From assembly GCA_030272585.1 (NCBI GenBank), contig BSYQ01000011.1:3658001-3722000 (forward strand): a DNA stretch of 64,000 nucleotides, in the 5' to 3' direction. Position numbers and translations under genes: made by a program. Below the pieces are notes generated by a model. The model did no database searches and was not told where the DNA came from. It was given only the letters and a program-made list of their open reading frames with translations. Within the stretch, counting starts at the first letter, position 1. Every line of letters starts with the position of its first letter. Origin of the DNA: Bryopsis sp. KO-2023 (Eukaryota; Chlorophyta; Ulvophyceae; Bryopsidales; Bryopsidaceae). Positions 13,009-22,805 of this stretch are shown piece by piece.

Positions 13009-14930
13009 TCAGCCCTCGGCCTGAGCTGCTTTCTTGGTTAAAGGTGGATAGAGAGACATCAAACCAAAAAAGGTGAAAAAAACAAAAGGAAAGGAAAGGA
13101 TGGGGGAATGACTCACCTCCTCCATGTTTTGGTTTTCGTTTTGATCATTTCCTTCCCCCAATTCGCTTCCTGAAGTTTCGTCCGATTCGCTGTATTCGAC
13201 TTTCACGTCTTTTCTCGCCTTCTTGGCCCCTTTTCTCTTTGCACGGAGCGGGGTGGTTCTTTTTCTCGAAACTGCTTTTTTTCGCTCCAGATTTTTTCTA
13301 CGCAGTTGAGTTTCGTATTCGGGATGCCGTGTCTTGTATTCTTCCATTTCTCGATCGAAGCGTTCCACATCATCTTAGAAAGGGAAAAAAAAAACGAGTG
13401 TGAAGAATGGAGACTTTGGCTCCAAGGATCTTGCTGTTTCACTGTTAATGCTGGGCCGGTAGTAGGTCCACATGAGGCTTCCAGCCACAATAATGCAATA
13501 AAATAACCCCCCCCCCAAAAAAAAAATAAAGAAAGAAAGAATTCAACAATAATTGTGGATTGCTGAATTTCTTTTCTTTTTTCAAAAAAAACATTCCACC
13601 AAACAATCGAGTGAAGTCTGACATGCTGCGCTGCGCTGAGCGACAGAAGTGTGACCTCCATTGAAAGTGTGAGAAGGTTCCGTACATAATTTCTTCAACA
13701 TTCTTCACAAAACTCTTGCAACCCTCAAATACGAACTCTGCTTTTGTTTTGATTTTTATATTTTCCTGGTTTCATTGCAGGAGGAGAAATTTAAAAAAGT
13801 TAAGAAACTATATACGTATATATATCTATCCATAGCAAGAGTTTATTTACCTTTGTGCAGAGCTTCAAATTTTGTCTTTTCTTCCAGAGATATCCCTTCC
13901 CAATATTCCATGAGGTCAGGTTTCATAGCCAAGAATTCCTCCCTGCAGAAAATAAACAGCAAAACCCTTGTAAGTGCATAAACATATTGACATAGTGGAT
14001 GGCTCACATACACCTTTCCGCCTCAATCCAACACATTTCCAAAATAAATAAATGAAATATAAAAAAAATAAAGTAAAGAAAATCTGCACATATAATCTCT
14101 GGGGCCCTCTCACCTGGTGGGCTCCATCGCCAGATCTTTAATTCTTTCTTCAAAACAAAAGTCTTTGGCTGTTTTGGAAGGTTTGGGCAGGGGTTCTTTT
14201 TGTGGGCCTTTGCCTCGATGTCCAGCCAGGCCGCCTTGCTTCCAATGTGCTTTTTCTGCCCATTCTGCCCCATACCCAGTTGTTATTGTTATTCTTTCAG
14301 AAAAAAACACAACCTCTGTCCAATTCTCCTAAAACGAAGGAGCTAGCTACAGTTTTTAAATTTGCGTTTGAAGTGATGGGCCCTTGAGCCTCTACGCAGG
14401 ATAAAAACTCAAGAAAAATGGGGTGGAAAATGATGTCTTTACTAAAAATGAGTGGGGTTCATTACTGTTCAGAAATGGGGAGGAGACATTTTGAGAGGTT
14501 CGGGGTTGAAAGACTTTCGCATCGGACATAGGCTGGAAAAGAAAACTGGCCACAGAAAAACGATGCTATGGTTTCTCCTTCAAGTCTTATTATTCTTTCT
14601 TTCTAATCTTCCGGGTTTTTTTTATTTTTTTCAGTGCCACTGTGTTTGACAGGGGGGGGGGGGGTCAATCTATAGGAGCAACAGAGCAGCATTCTGAAAG
14701 GAAATAAAATTTTCCTTTCCAGCGAGGAAAAAGGCATGGAAAAGCTGGAAGAACAGAAAGAAAAAAGATACGCACGGATGTTGCGACGGTCTCCCTCTTT
14801 CTCTCTCACCCATGAGAGGTTCGATGACTTGCTTGGGGTCTTTCGAAATTTTCCGGGGGGCGTCTTCTCCATAGAATTTGAATGGAGTGAGCGGTTTCAT
14901 TTTCGTAGCTTCCCCTTCGCCAGGCTCCAT
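13009..14930 (-). CDS. HMG-box-like protein
   Basis: Predicted exons: 14930-14810, 14264-14114, 13942-13851, 13373-13117 and 13032-13009; all phases agree, giving 214 aa. The clearest region runs from KPSKTAKDFCFEER through EYWEGISLEEKTKFEAL to DDVERFDREMEEYK. It has the HMG-box layout: an aromatic helix 1, a W-x-x-(I/L)-(S)-x-E-E-K helix 2, and a D-x-x-R-(F/Y)-x-x-E-M-x-x-Y helix 3. An earlier segment, KPLTPFKFYGEDAPRK, looks like the start of a second, degenerate box. The tail is Lys/Arg-rich then Ser/Glu-rich (EYSESDETSGSELGEG), as in HMGB proteins. A nuclear DNA-binding or chromatin role is likely. The exon 1/exon 2 junction uses a weak pyrimidine tract. The start lies 275 bp from the divergent NDUFB7 start. 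Confidence 0.78.
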
Positions 14931-15205
14931 TTTATTTTTTTTCTTGCGACAAAAGTGAGCGTCGGAAAAAAAAAAAGAAAGTGAACGCCCTTCAGTCTTC
15001 CCCCACCAGCTCTCGGGGCAGATTTTGTGTTTGGCTGCAAAATGCCAGAAACTGAAGAAAAAAATTGTACAGGCTGTACAATTGATCGATTCGAATGGAC
15101 TCAAATCGGAGTTTGAAAAAAAAAAAGCCACAGGGAAGTAGTCGTCAGAGACGCTCTGCAAATTTTCGGTCGTCGAGAAAGCGAGGGCACAAAAAACGAG
15201 AAAGG

Positions 15206-16003
15206 ATGTCGCAGCACTACACACCGCCGCCAATGAAAGCTACCCAGGTTTGGCGTCGATCAAGAATATGTTTCGTTTGGGAAAGAGACGAGCAGAAGTC
15301 TGGACAAATCCCTCCCCCTCCTCTTAAAAAAAACATCCATTTGTTGGAAATTATCGCTTTTAGGGAAGGCTGCGCTGTTGCCTCGTTGGAAAGCCAATAA
15401 CTGAAGGAATGCAGGTGTAGGTGCATTATTTTTTTCGATAAAAAAAAAAGCTGAAAAAAAAACAACACTTGGCCAAAGAGCAAAGGAAAGAAAGAGAACT
15501 GCATTTTGTTGTTACTTTTTCTTAGGATGCACTGTGCTTCTTAGAATCCTTTATATGTCATTTTTTTCCCTCTTTTTCAAACGGGCTTTATTGAAGCTGT
15601 AAACCTCAATATAGCGCACCCACACCAGATGCATTCTGCATCCACCTTTTGTCTCAATTCTCGAGAAAAAAAAGAAGAAGATAGAATCTCTCTAAAAACA
15701 ATAACCCCAAAGTCCTGTATTTTTCTTCTTCACTTCGTTTTTTTCTTTTCTATACTAGTGGCAATTTTTTTTTTCTTTTTTTTTTTTTCTCTCTTCCAGG
15801 AGGAAATGAATGCAGCGAAGCTGCAGATGGGTTGGCGTGATTTTTGCGCGCACATGCTGATTCCCTTAAACGAGTGTCGGCAAAAGAACCTCTATTTGCC
15901 CTGGACGTGCAAGCATGAAAAGCACGTGTACGAAAAATGCCAATACAAAGAATACAAAAAGAGGGTGATCGCCATGCAAAAACAAAAGGCAGAATCCCTG
16001 TAA
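15206..16003 (+). CDS. NDUFB7: mitochondrial complex I subunit NDUFB7 (B18)
   Basis: A small accessory subunit of NADH:ubiquinone oxidoreductase, on the intermembrane-space side of the membrane arm. Exon 1 is 15206-15247 and exon 2 is 15800-16003, joined in phase to give 81 aa. The twin CX9C motif of the CHCH fold is complete: CAHMLIPLNEC and CKHEKHVYEKC, the substrate pattern of the Mia40 import pathway. The stretch LIPLNECRQKNLYLPWTC matches plant-type NDUFB7 closely. It is shorter than the human protein (137 aa), which has longer ends. The intron is 552 bp and ends in a long pyrimidine tract. A larger open frame starting at 15629 reads through the intron and is not the gene. Confidence 0.93.
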
Positions 16004-17415
16004 CTGAAATCTAAACGATTTCTCTCTCTCTCTTTCTTTCTGTTTTTTTTTTTTTTTTTTGAAAGAGGAAAGCAATCAAGGGAGAAGAAAGAAAAAAAAA
16101 AAAAACGAGGGAAGAAAAAGATGATAACCTTTTGGTGGGTGGGTGTGTTTTTCGCTTTTTCGAGCAGAGGCTGGATAAATGTCTGCTTAAGTTCCATGAA
16201 AAAAAAAAAACAGCGAAAAATATGCCAGCCTTATGGGAAAAAAAGAAACAGAGAAAGAAATCCTTGGTATGTAACAAATTTGCCGATTTTTTTTTTCTTC
16301 CCCTCCCACCAGGAAAGTGATGCCCTGGTGATTTTGGAGTGTCTTGTTGAATATGGGTTGTTTGTACAAGAGCGTTTACAGAGGAGCAATAATTTCGGTC
16401 GTAGATTTTTACTTTCCCTTGTCTGGCACGCTGCGTGCGTTTTTTTTTTTTTTCAAATCACAGTTTCTGGCCGAGATTTTCTTCTTCGATTGATATTGAA
16501 AATAGAGGGGGGTGTTCTGGGTTAGGTTGTAACGTATTCGGCTTGGGAATCAACCATTTTTTGTTGGGTGCGCCTCCCCTTGTTTTCTGCCCGGCCATCC
16601 CTTGGGGATTAGCAAGCAAAAGGCTACGGCACCGTAAAAATACTGGCTCAGATTTGATGAGAGACATGTTGGGTTGCTCATCTTATCTTAAAAGAGATCT
16701 CTGGGCTGACCCTCCCAGGTTATGTCTAGCCTGGCTCGCGTTTTCCTGTTCAGAGCGTTTTCTCTTTTACTCCTGTACAGGTCAGTGCAAAACGGCCAGT
16801 CAAAAAGCTTCTTGCATTATGTATGATGCTTGACTGGAGGGTGTGGTTTTCCCCCATGATGGACCTCTTTCTCGTTGGGAGTTCTTCTGACTGACTTCAG
16901 TAACACGATCCAGATATCTTCATGGGTTCGAAATATGCAACCATGGGGGCAAACGAAGTCCCCCCTCCATCCAGCCAATGCACCGCCAAGGCCCTTTTCA
17001 GAAGGGCAGCTTTTCCCTTCTATCGCAACTTGTAATCCTTCTTTCCCTTTTCTGAAATGCATGTGCATTCATAGCAACGAATCTGCTGTTCGGGATTTCT
17101 TGGGCAATCACCATCCACACAATGAATTCGGTCATGAATCTCTTAGTACTATTAAACCATCCGTGCTCATACATGTCATACACACAAGGTCAACTCTGTG
17201 CAGACAGCTTCCCCAGTATTCCCCGCATTGTTGGGGTCGACAAGCTCCTCCACAGATATAGACCTTCGTTCTTTCCACCCTCCCCACCCCCCCCACCCCC
17301 CCAAAAAAAACAGAACTGCACTCGCTTACTAATACACATGCATACGCCCCACCCTCCCTTCCTTTTTACACACACTTTCATTCACACACTTTCGTTGGAA
17401 AAATTGAAAAACGTA
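16004..17415. other. intergenic region, no gene recognised
   Basis: T-rich and G/C-run DNA between NDUFB7 and the kinase. A short plus-strand frame at 16313-16405 (ESDALVILECLVEYG) follows a good acceptor and might be a stray exon, but nothing supports linking it to a gene. Confidence 0.4.
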
Positions 17416-19073
17416 TTATGCCCTTCTGCTGCATTTATTGTTTGGTTGCGTTGGGCCGGCGGCTATTTCCTCGTTGCTGGTGGGATCCCCACAGTCGTAA
17501 GCTTGATCAACACCTCTTTTCTTTTTCAGTCTATCCAAGGCCAACATAGCACCCTGTTGCACCACCAAAAATAAAAGAATAAGCAGCAAAAAATTCCAGG
17601 AAATAAGCATCAGCGAGGGCACCTCGTTGGGGCGAGAAGAAAAAAAAAACTAACTAAAAGATGTCAAATAAACAGGCAAGGATTCCGAATTCTGCTGTTG
17701 AAATACCTCCAGAGCATCGGCTGCCGATGGTCTGTCATTCGGATCCTGGTTCAGGAACATGTCGATCAATTCTTTGTAGGGTGAGGGTGGCAGACTTTTC
17801 CAAAACACTCGACACATCAACAGGCCCAGGTTGAAAATATCCAGGGCAGGCTCCACCGACATTCCTTCGACATACTCCGGTGGCCTGCACTGATCAACCG
17901 CCAACCAACCAAAACTATTTTTAGAAAACCTGACCCCAGGGGGCAGGGGTGGGGCGAACTTCGACCCCAGTGACAAGGAGCTCAGTTTATTCCAGATTTC
18001 AACAGGCTGATGTAAGGATTCGATGTCTTACATTCGGGAAAAAAAATGAAAATAAAAAAAAAATAAAACAGAATAGACAAGATGCTTTGCGAGAACCCGA
18101 TGACATTTCTTATCAAAAGCATTGCTCGCCTTTGTTCGGCCGCTGTAATAGGACAAGGATTGCCGAATTCCGTCGCCACATCGAAATCGATCAGCACCAA
18201 TTTTTGTCCCTTAAACACGACATTCCTTGCGACCAAATCGCAGTGTGCGATTCGGGCAGCATGCAGGGCAGTCAATCCTTTCAGAATGTCACGCATCATT
18301 TCGAATGCCCTCACGAGCGAAGGCTGGTCGTTTTTCGTCAAAAAATACTCCAAATTATCACCTAATCGCTCCGTCACCAAAATATGCTCTTCCTCTGCAG
18401 CCGACCCCCCCAAAAAAAAAACAAATAAGCAAAACCACCAGCCCACATTACTCGCTTGCATACAGGAGGAGCTGCACAGTGCCCCAGCCAAGATGGATTC
18501 CCATATGAATGAATGAATGATTAATTTACATTAGGCAAATTTGCCCAACGAAGGCCGCCCACAACGAGGTGATTTAGCCCTGCCCTTAGTAAAAATCCAG
18601 CTCAACACAGTTGGGCTCCCATAATATAACATATTATATAAACAAAAAACATATTTGGTAATATATTCGTTTCGTAACCAAATACGATGCACACCACAGA
18701 AGAAGTAAACAAAAAAACTTTTTTGAGCGCTCCTCAAAAACTACAAAAGCGGACCAGAAAAAAAATAAAATAATAAAATAAAGTAAATCAAATTGCTTGA
18801 AATAAAAAACCACCCACCTACAAAATCAACAACTGAGACAATATTGGGATGCTGGACCGCAGAAAGGATTCTGGCTTCGTGACGAATTGCCTGGATGCTC
18901 CGGGATGGCGCCACAGGAAGTGGAACTTTCAACACAACTGGCCCTTCACTGCATCGGGCTGCTTTCAACACAGCTATTGAGCCTCCCAGTTCCGTCGAAT
19001 CATCTACTACATACTCTTCTGGAATGGTTGCTGTGAAATGATCTCTGACGACGAGTTTTCTAGGAGTTTCCAT
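17416..19073 (-). CDS. protein kinase with DFD in place of DFG
   Basis: An eukaryotic-type protein kinase. Exon 1 (19073-18818) carries the N-lobe, with VVLKV (Lys 49) and a helix-C Glu in AIRHEARIL (Glu 66). The next exon starts at 18394 and has HCDLVARNVVF (catalytic loop, tyrosine-kinase-like spacing) and LIDFDVATEFG (metal-binding DFD). After an intron the C-lobe gives CRPPEYVEG (APE-like), DIFNLGLL and NQDPNDRPSA; a donor follows at 17706. A final exon, 17553-17416, begins GAMLALDRLKKKRG. The acidic residues for Mg-ATP are present, so activity is plausible despite DFD for DFG and a weak glycine loop. The intron between about 18160 and 17990 is not resolved, so the activation segment and exact length are uncertain. 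The family is unassigned; it looks TKL- or TK-like. Confidence 0.75.
18503..18582 (+). repeat. 80-bp dispersed element, copy 1
   Basis: Matches the reverse complement of 53898-53977 at high identity. The core contains the perfect palindrome GGCAAATTTGCC, and one end reads GGGCTAAATCACC on the opposite strand. It may be a short non-autonomous element. It lies in the intron between kinase exons 1 and 2. Confidence 0.8.
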
Positions 19074-20244
19074 GATATGCAGATCTGTGGAGGGGGAAAA
19101 AAGCAAAAAATAAAGAAAATAACAAGAATTCACTTGCGATAAAACACATTTTTTTTTTGAGAAGCGGAAAATCCAAGGAAAAAAAATCGGATTGATTCTG
19201 GTTTGAATATGGTTTTTCCTCCTTATCATAGTAATGCCCTACAAAGAACATGCCTTGTTTTAATTTAAAAAAAATTGAAAACTATAATAGATCTATGCAT
19301 ATCTATAAATAGATGTATGTTTATAAACGTTCATAAACATGTATGGAATGTGCTAGGCGATTTTTCTTTTTTTTTTGTCTTGATGCTTTGCATAATGGAA
19401 ACTAAAAATAAGAACGAAAGAAGATTTTGTGAAAAAAAAGGGTTAAAAAAAATAGAGTGAAATACAATAGAATGCTAAAACAGAGTATGTCTAATGGCTG
19501 TGCTCGGTCCATACATTATGAAAAATCCTGCAGGCATGGATAAAAATCATGTGTGGAATGGTGTTGGTGCCTTTTAGTTCAGCGGAGAAAGTTTAATTTG
19601 CCAAACGCTTCGGACGGCAATACCCTTTAGAAACTGACGCAATGAGGTCGCTGCTCATTTCGGCTTGTACAAATAGGCTGCGCTGTTGAGAGGTTTCACG
19701 AGACAGACGAAATCCCTTGAACACGACACAGACAACGTTTTCAGCGCTCGATTTCAGACCGTCAGTAAGTCAAGAAGGAACTAAGTAAGCTCGGTAGTGC
19801 CACTAGAAAGGGAACCCTTTCGTTCAACCTCGGCATTACATACATAGAGGGCATATGACCCAACGACCCGCTCGTTCAGCGCTTTCGTCCGCGCTCACCC
19901 CTGCTGTTGGCAATGGGAGGCCGCCGTCGCGCAAGCCTTGAGGAATGGTTTATATGGCGGTGGTGTTTTGGACTTTTGAAAACCGGGGTGCGGAAGCGGA
20001 AGCGGAAGAGTCAGGCCATGACGCTTTTTGAGTTGCTGGAATTCTGAACCGCATCGAAAAAACATGATTGCATCATTCACGCCTTTGCCGTACGTTTCAC
20101 GACACCGTTTGACGGCGTTTTCTTGTGCTTGATCATAATCATAATTACAACCCACAGCAAAAGAGAGCCATCACCCTCTATGATGCTGGAACAAAGACAA
20201 AAAGGAAAGAAAAGAAAGAGAAAAACAAAAACAAAACAAAAACC
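19074..20244. other. spacer between kinase and retroelement, one small frame
   Basis: 19100-19560 is AT-rich with nothing recognisable. 19560-19890 is more GC-balanced but its open frames are short and broken. The small minus-strand frame at 19895-20155 is listed separately. Confidence 0.4.
19895..20155 (-). CDS. hypothetical small Cys-containing protein, partial
   Basis: An open frame of about 86 codons without its own ATG; it reads in after an AG at about 20180. The segment GCNYDYDQAQENAVKRC, followed by GVNDAIMFFRC, has a loose resemblance to the DUF4189-type pattern (a repeat of small, aromatic and Ala residues leading to a Cys). That resemblance is too weak to name it. The C-terminal half is Pro/Lys-rich. 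It could be a terminal exon, or part of sequence carried by the adjacent retroelement on the same strand. Confidence 0.3.
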   Translation of the reverse strand: MGCNYDYDQAQENAVKRCRETYGKGVNDAIMFFRCGSEFQQLKKRHGLTLPLPLPHPGFQKSKTPPPYKPFLKACATAASHCQQQG

Positions 20245-21335
20245 TTAGGATTGTAAACCTGCTGAACGTATTGAAGCCATTTTGCTGATAACTAAAGCTA
20301 ATTTGCCCGATGGCACCCTACTAAAAAGATCCTTGGGATTAGCCCATCGAAAAACATCTGAATGCAAAGAACGAAAGGAAGAATAAAAAGGACATTCAAA
20401 AAGAAAATGCCGTTCATCTTCCACCGCGGACCGACACAACCGACAAATCCTGTTTTCCCTTGGTACACCATTATATCGTCCCACTTCCACTTCCAAGAAA
20501 TGAATACCACAACGAAAACGAGTAAAGAAAACCCGAAGAGAAGTTGGTTTTAAAGTTGTCAAATACCGTTCAAATCTGAGGGAAAACTTAATATGCCGAT
20601 ACCAAGATATAACTCGAGATGCAGATGAACCGAAAACATGTTCAGCATGCATAGCTTTATAACGACGCTGAAATTCCGAAATGTCCACCAAAGTCGTAGA
20701 AGAAAATATCTTCTCCGGCCAAAACCGTCTGAAAAAACCCAAAATACGCCCAAACCAAGAAGATCGAGATGCGTGATATTGATCAAAACCCCAACAAAAC
20801 AATCTTCCATGCAATCGATCAACTGATAACCCAACCAACTTGTTCCAATATCGGCACAATTGCGACCAAAGTGCTAATTCTAATGGATAACACCCTAATT
20901 CCCCGTACAGAACCTCCTTTGGCGTATATCGAGGCAAACGGAGGATACTTCTCATAAACTGGAGATGAATTGCTTCCAACAAACGCCACTGAGAAACTGT
21001 TAGGAATGGACCCCAAATAGGAAACCCATATCCTATACTGCCCAAAACATACACCTTAAAAAGATTGTATGCTACTTTTGGATCCTCAATTTTCAGAGCA
21101 AAAAGACGCGACAAAACAAACCCCATTGCTTTCCGACACTGTGCTAAAACATAATCAATATGCGACAAAAAAGGATGATGAGAACTTGATGATAACCGAA
21201 TTCCTAAATATGTATGGTCCTCTGAAATTGGTATAGAATGCTCATGAAAATGAAAAGAAGAAGACATAAGCTGCTGAAAAAAAACCATCAGAATCGTTTT
21301 GGAAAAATTTAAACCAATTCCCGAATATTTCTTGT
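20245..21335 (-). mobile_element. 5'-truncated non-LTR retrotransposon (LINE) fragment
   Basis: An uninterrupted frame encodes the C-terminal part of a non-LTR reverse transcriptase. It begins inside the thumb side (GLNFSKTILMVF, then TYLGIRL), runs through the connection region (AYNLFKVYVLGSIGYG...P.W) and ends in a zinc-knuckle-like C-x2-C...H-x4-C motif (RICRLCRSAVEDERHFLFEC), as in zf-RVT domains. The catalytic palm with the YADD-type motif and the endonuclease are missing. Sequence beyond about 21335 is unrelated, which is typical of 5' truncation. No A tail follows the stop at 20245; the downstream strand is instead T-rich. It cannot encode an active element. About 350 intact codons imply a recent insertion or co-opted use. 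Confidence 0.82.
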
Positions 21336-22636
21336 GCTTGGGTTCTACTTTTTGTTGCTGAGATGAGGAATCGTTGAGAGTGGACAGAAACGGACGTCGA
21401 TCACGGTGCCATGCGCCAGAAGAGCTAATACAATCGTTTGTTGTAATCGGGTGTTGTGCCTTTTTAAAAAGTAATGAATTAAATTTAATTCATTACTTTC
21501 CCCTCCAGAGTCCTGTTCTTGGCACGAAAAGTTTTGCGCTTTTGATATCGTTTGATTCAAAAGTGCTCAGTTTGAAAATTTGCCCTAGTAGGCCACCCAG
21601 GATAGGGCTGGATGTCAGTATAGTTTTGGTGCTGAGGGTGAAAAGGGAAGCAGGAAAAATCTGTCGAGGAAAATCAAAGATTGACGAGCTGAAAGGATGG
21701 CACAAAAATATTCCTGGTGCACTCAAGATTTGCAGGAGAAGGCTTCATCGCCTGCATATTGATCTGATTCTTACAAAAGAGCCAAGAAACACAATTGCTG
21801 AAAGAGATTTCATACCTGGGCCACTTCCTTCCCACAAAAAAGACTTTGAATGGCGACTGGGCTACCTGAAATGAATGTCGATTTCACTGAACGAAGAGAG
21901 CGACAACATTGGCTTTCTTCCTCTCTAAATTCTGTCAAAGGCTGTGAAACATTAGTGGACTCAAATCCTGGTCAATCCCGGGTCCAAGATGAAAACCCGG
22001 CCACTTGTCCGCACCTCCATATATCTCGAAACAAAGCGTGCAGTGCACCAGCACTTGGGAATAGCAACTGCAAGCCCTTTTCTTCCTGGATTTTGTCACG
22101 GAAAACTAAAGTAGAAATACGTTTGGTGTTCTGCCCACCATACCTCCCTCCACCTCGAAAAGATATGACCCCCAAGGTCGCGTGAAACTATCACTGACAC
22201 GGGTGGCGGCTATTGACTCGCTCCAGGAGCGAGCCTTCCACGTTTGTGGGCTGTGCTTTGAAGCAGATTTTTCGAATATAGATTGGCGGAAGGTGCGGAC
22301 CAGAAAACCCTAGGCGACTTTTTCTCCGCGCACCAGGTTTCGGTCTTGTACCGATAACATGGGCGGTGATGAGATCCAAGTTCCTTTGTGCATGTGGGAG
22401 TGCTTTAAAAATACCAGTCAGGACTTTAATTTGTGGGTTGCGCACAATGCGAACAAAGCAGCCTATACCCCCCCCCCTGCTTGTGTCGTCTGAGTCCTAG
22501 TTTCACAAGACCACAGTCGCATAATAAGCGAAGTCGATATCAGGACTGGGGATCCCTTTGTGAATCCAAGATTATGGATATCTGAAACTGTATTGTTCAC
22601 GCACGCAGACGTGTGTGACGTTCACACCGAGCGGCG
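21336..22636. other. spacer before the TOG gene
   Basis: Contains a perfect 32-bp palindrome at 21468-21499. A plus-strand frame from about 21508 to 21874 (Lys/Arg/Ile-rich, containing LKICRRRLHRLHIDLIL) follows a pyrimidine-rich acceptor and looks mildly coding, but it resembles no family I know. The last 400 bp should hold the TOG-gene promoter. Confidence 0.4.
21468..21499. repeat. perfect 32-bp palindrome
   Basis: Sixteen-base arms, AAAGTAATGAATTAAA and its exact reverse complement, with no spacer. AT-rich, so a cruciform is possible. Confidence 0.95.
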
Positions 22637-22774
22637 ATGTCGAGTAGGGAAACGGCTTTTGGATTCGTCCCACGCCAAGTGGTGACCGACTTGAAAGATA
22701 TTGGCAATTGGAAGGTAAGTGCATTCGTAGGAGCTTCAACGCTCTCCACTATGAAAAAAAATAAAAAAATAATA

Positions 22775-22805
<31 letters not shown>

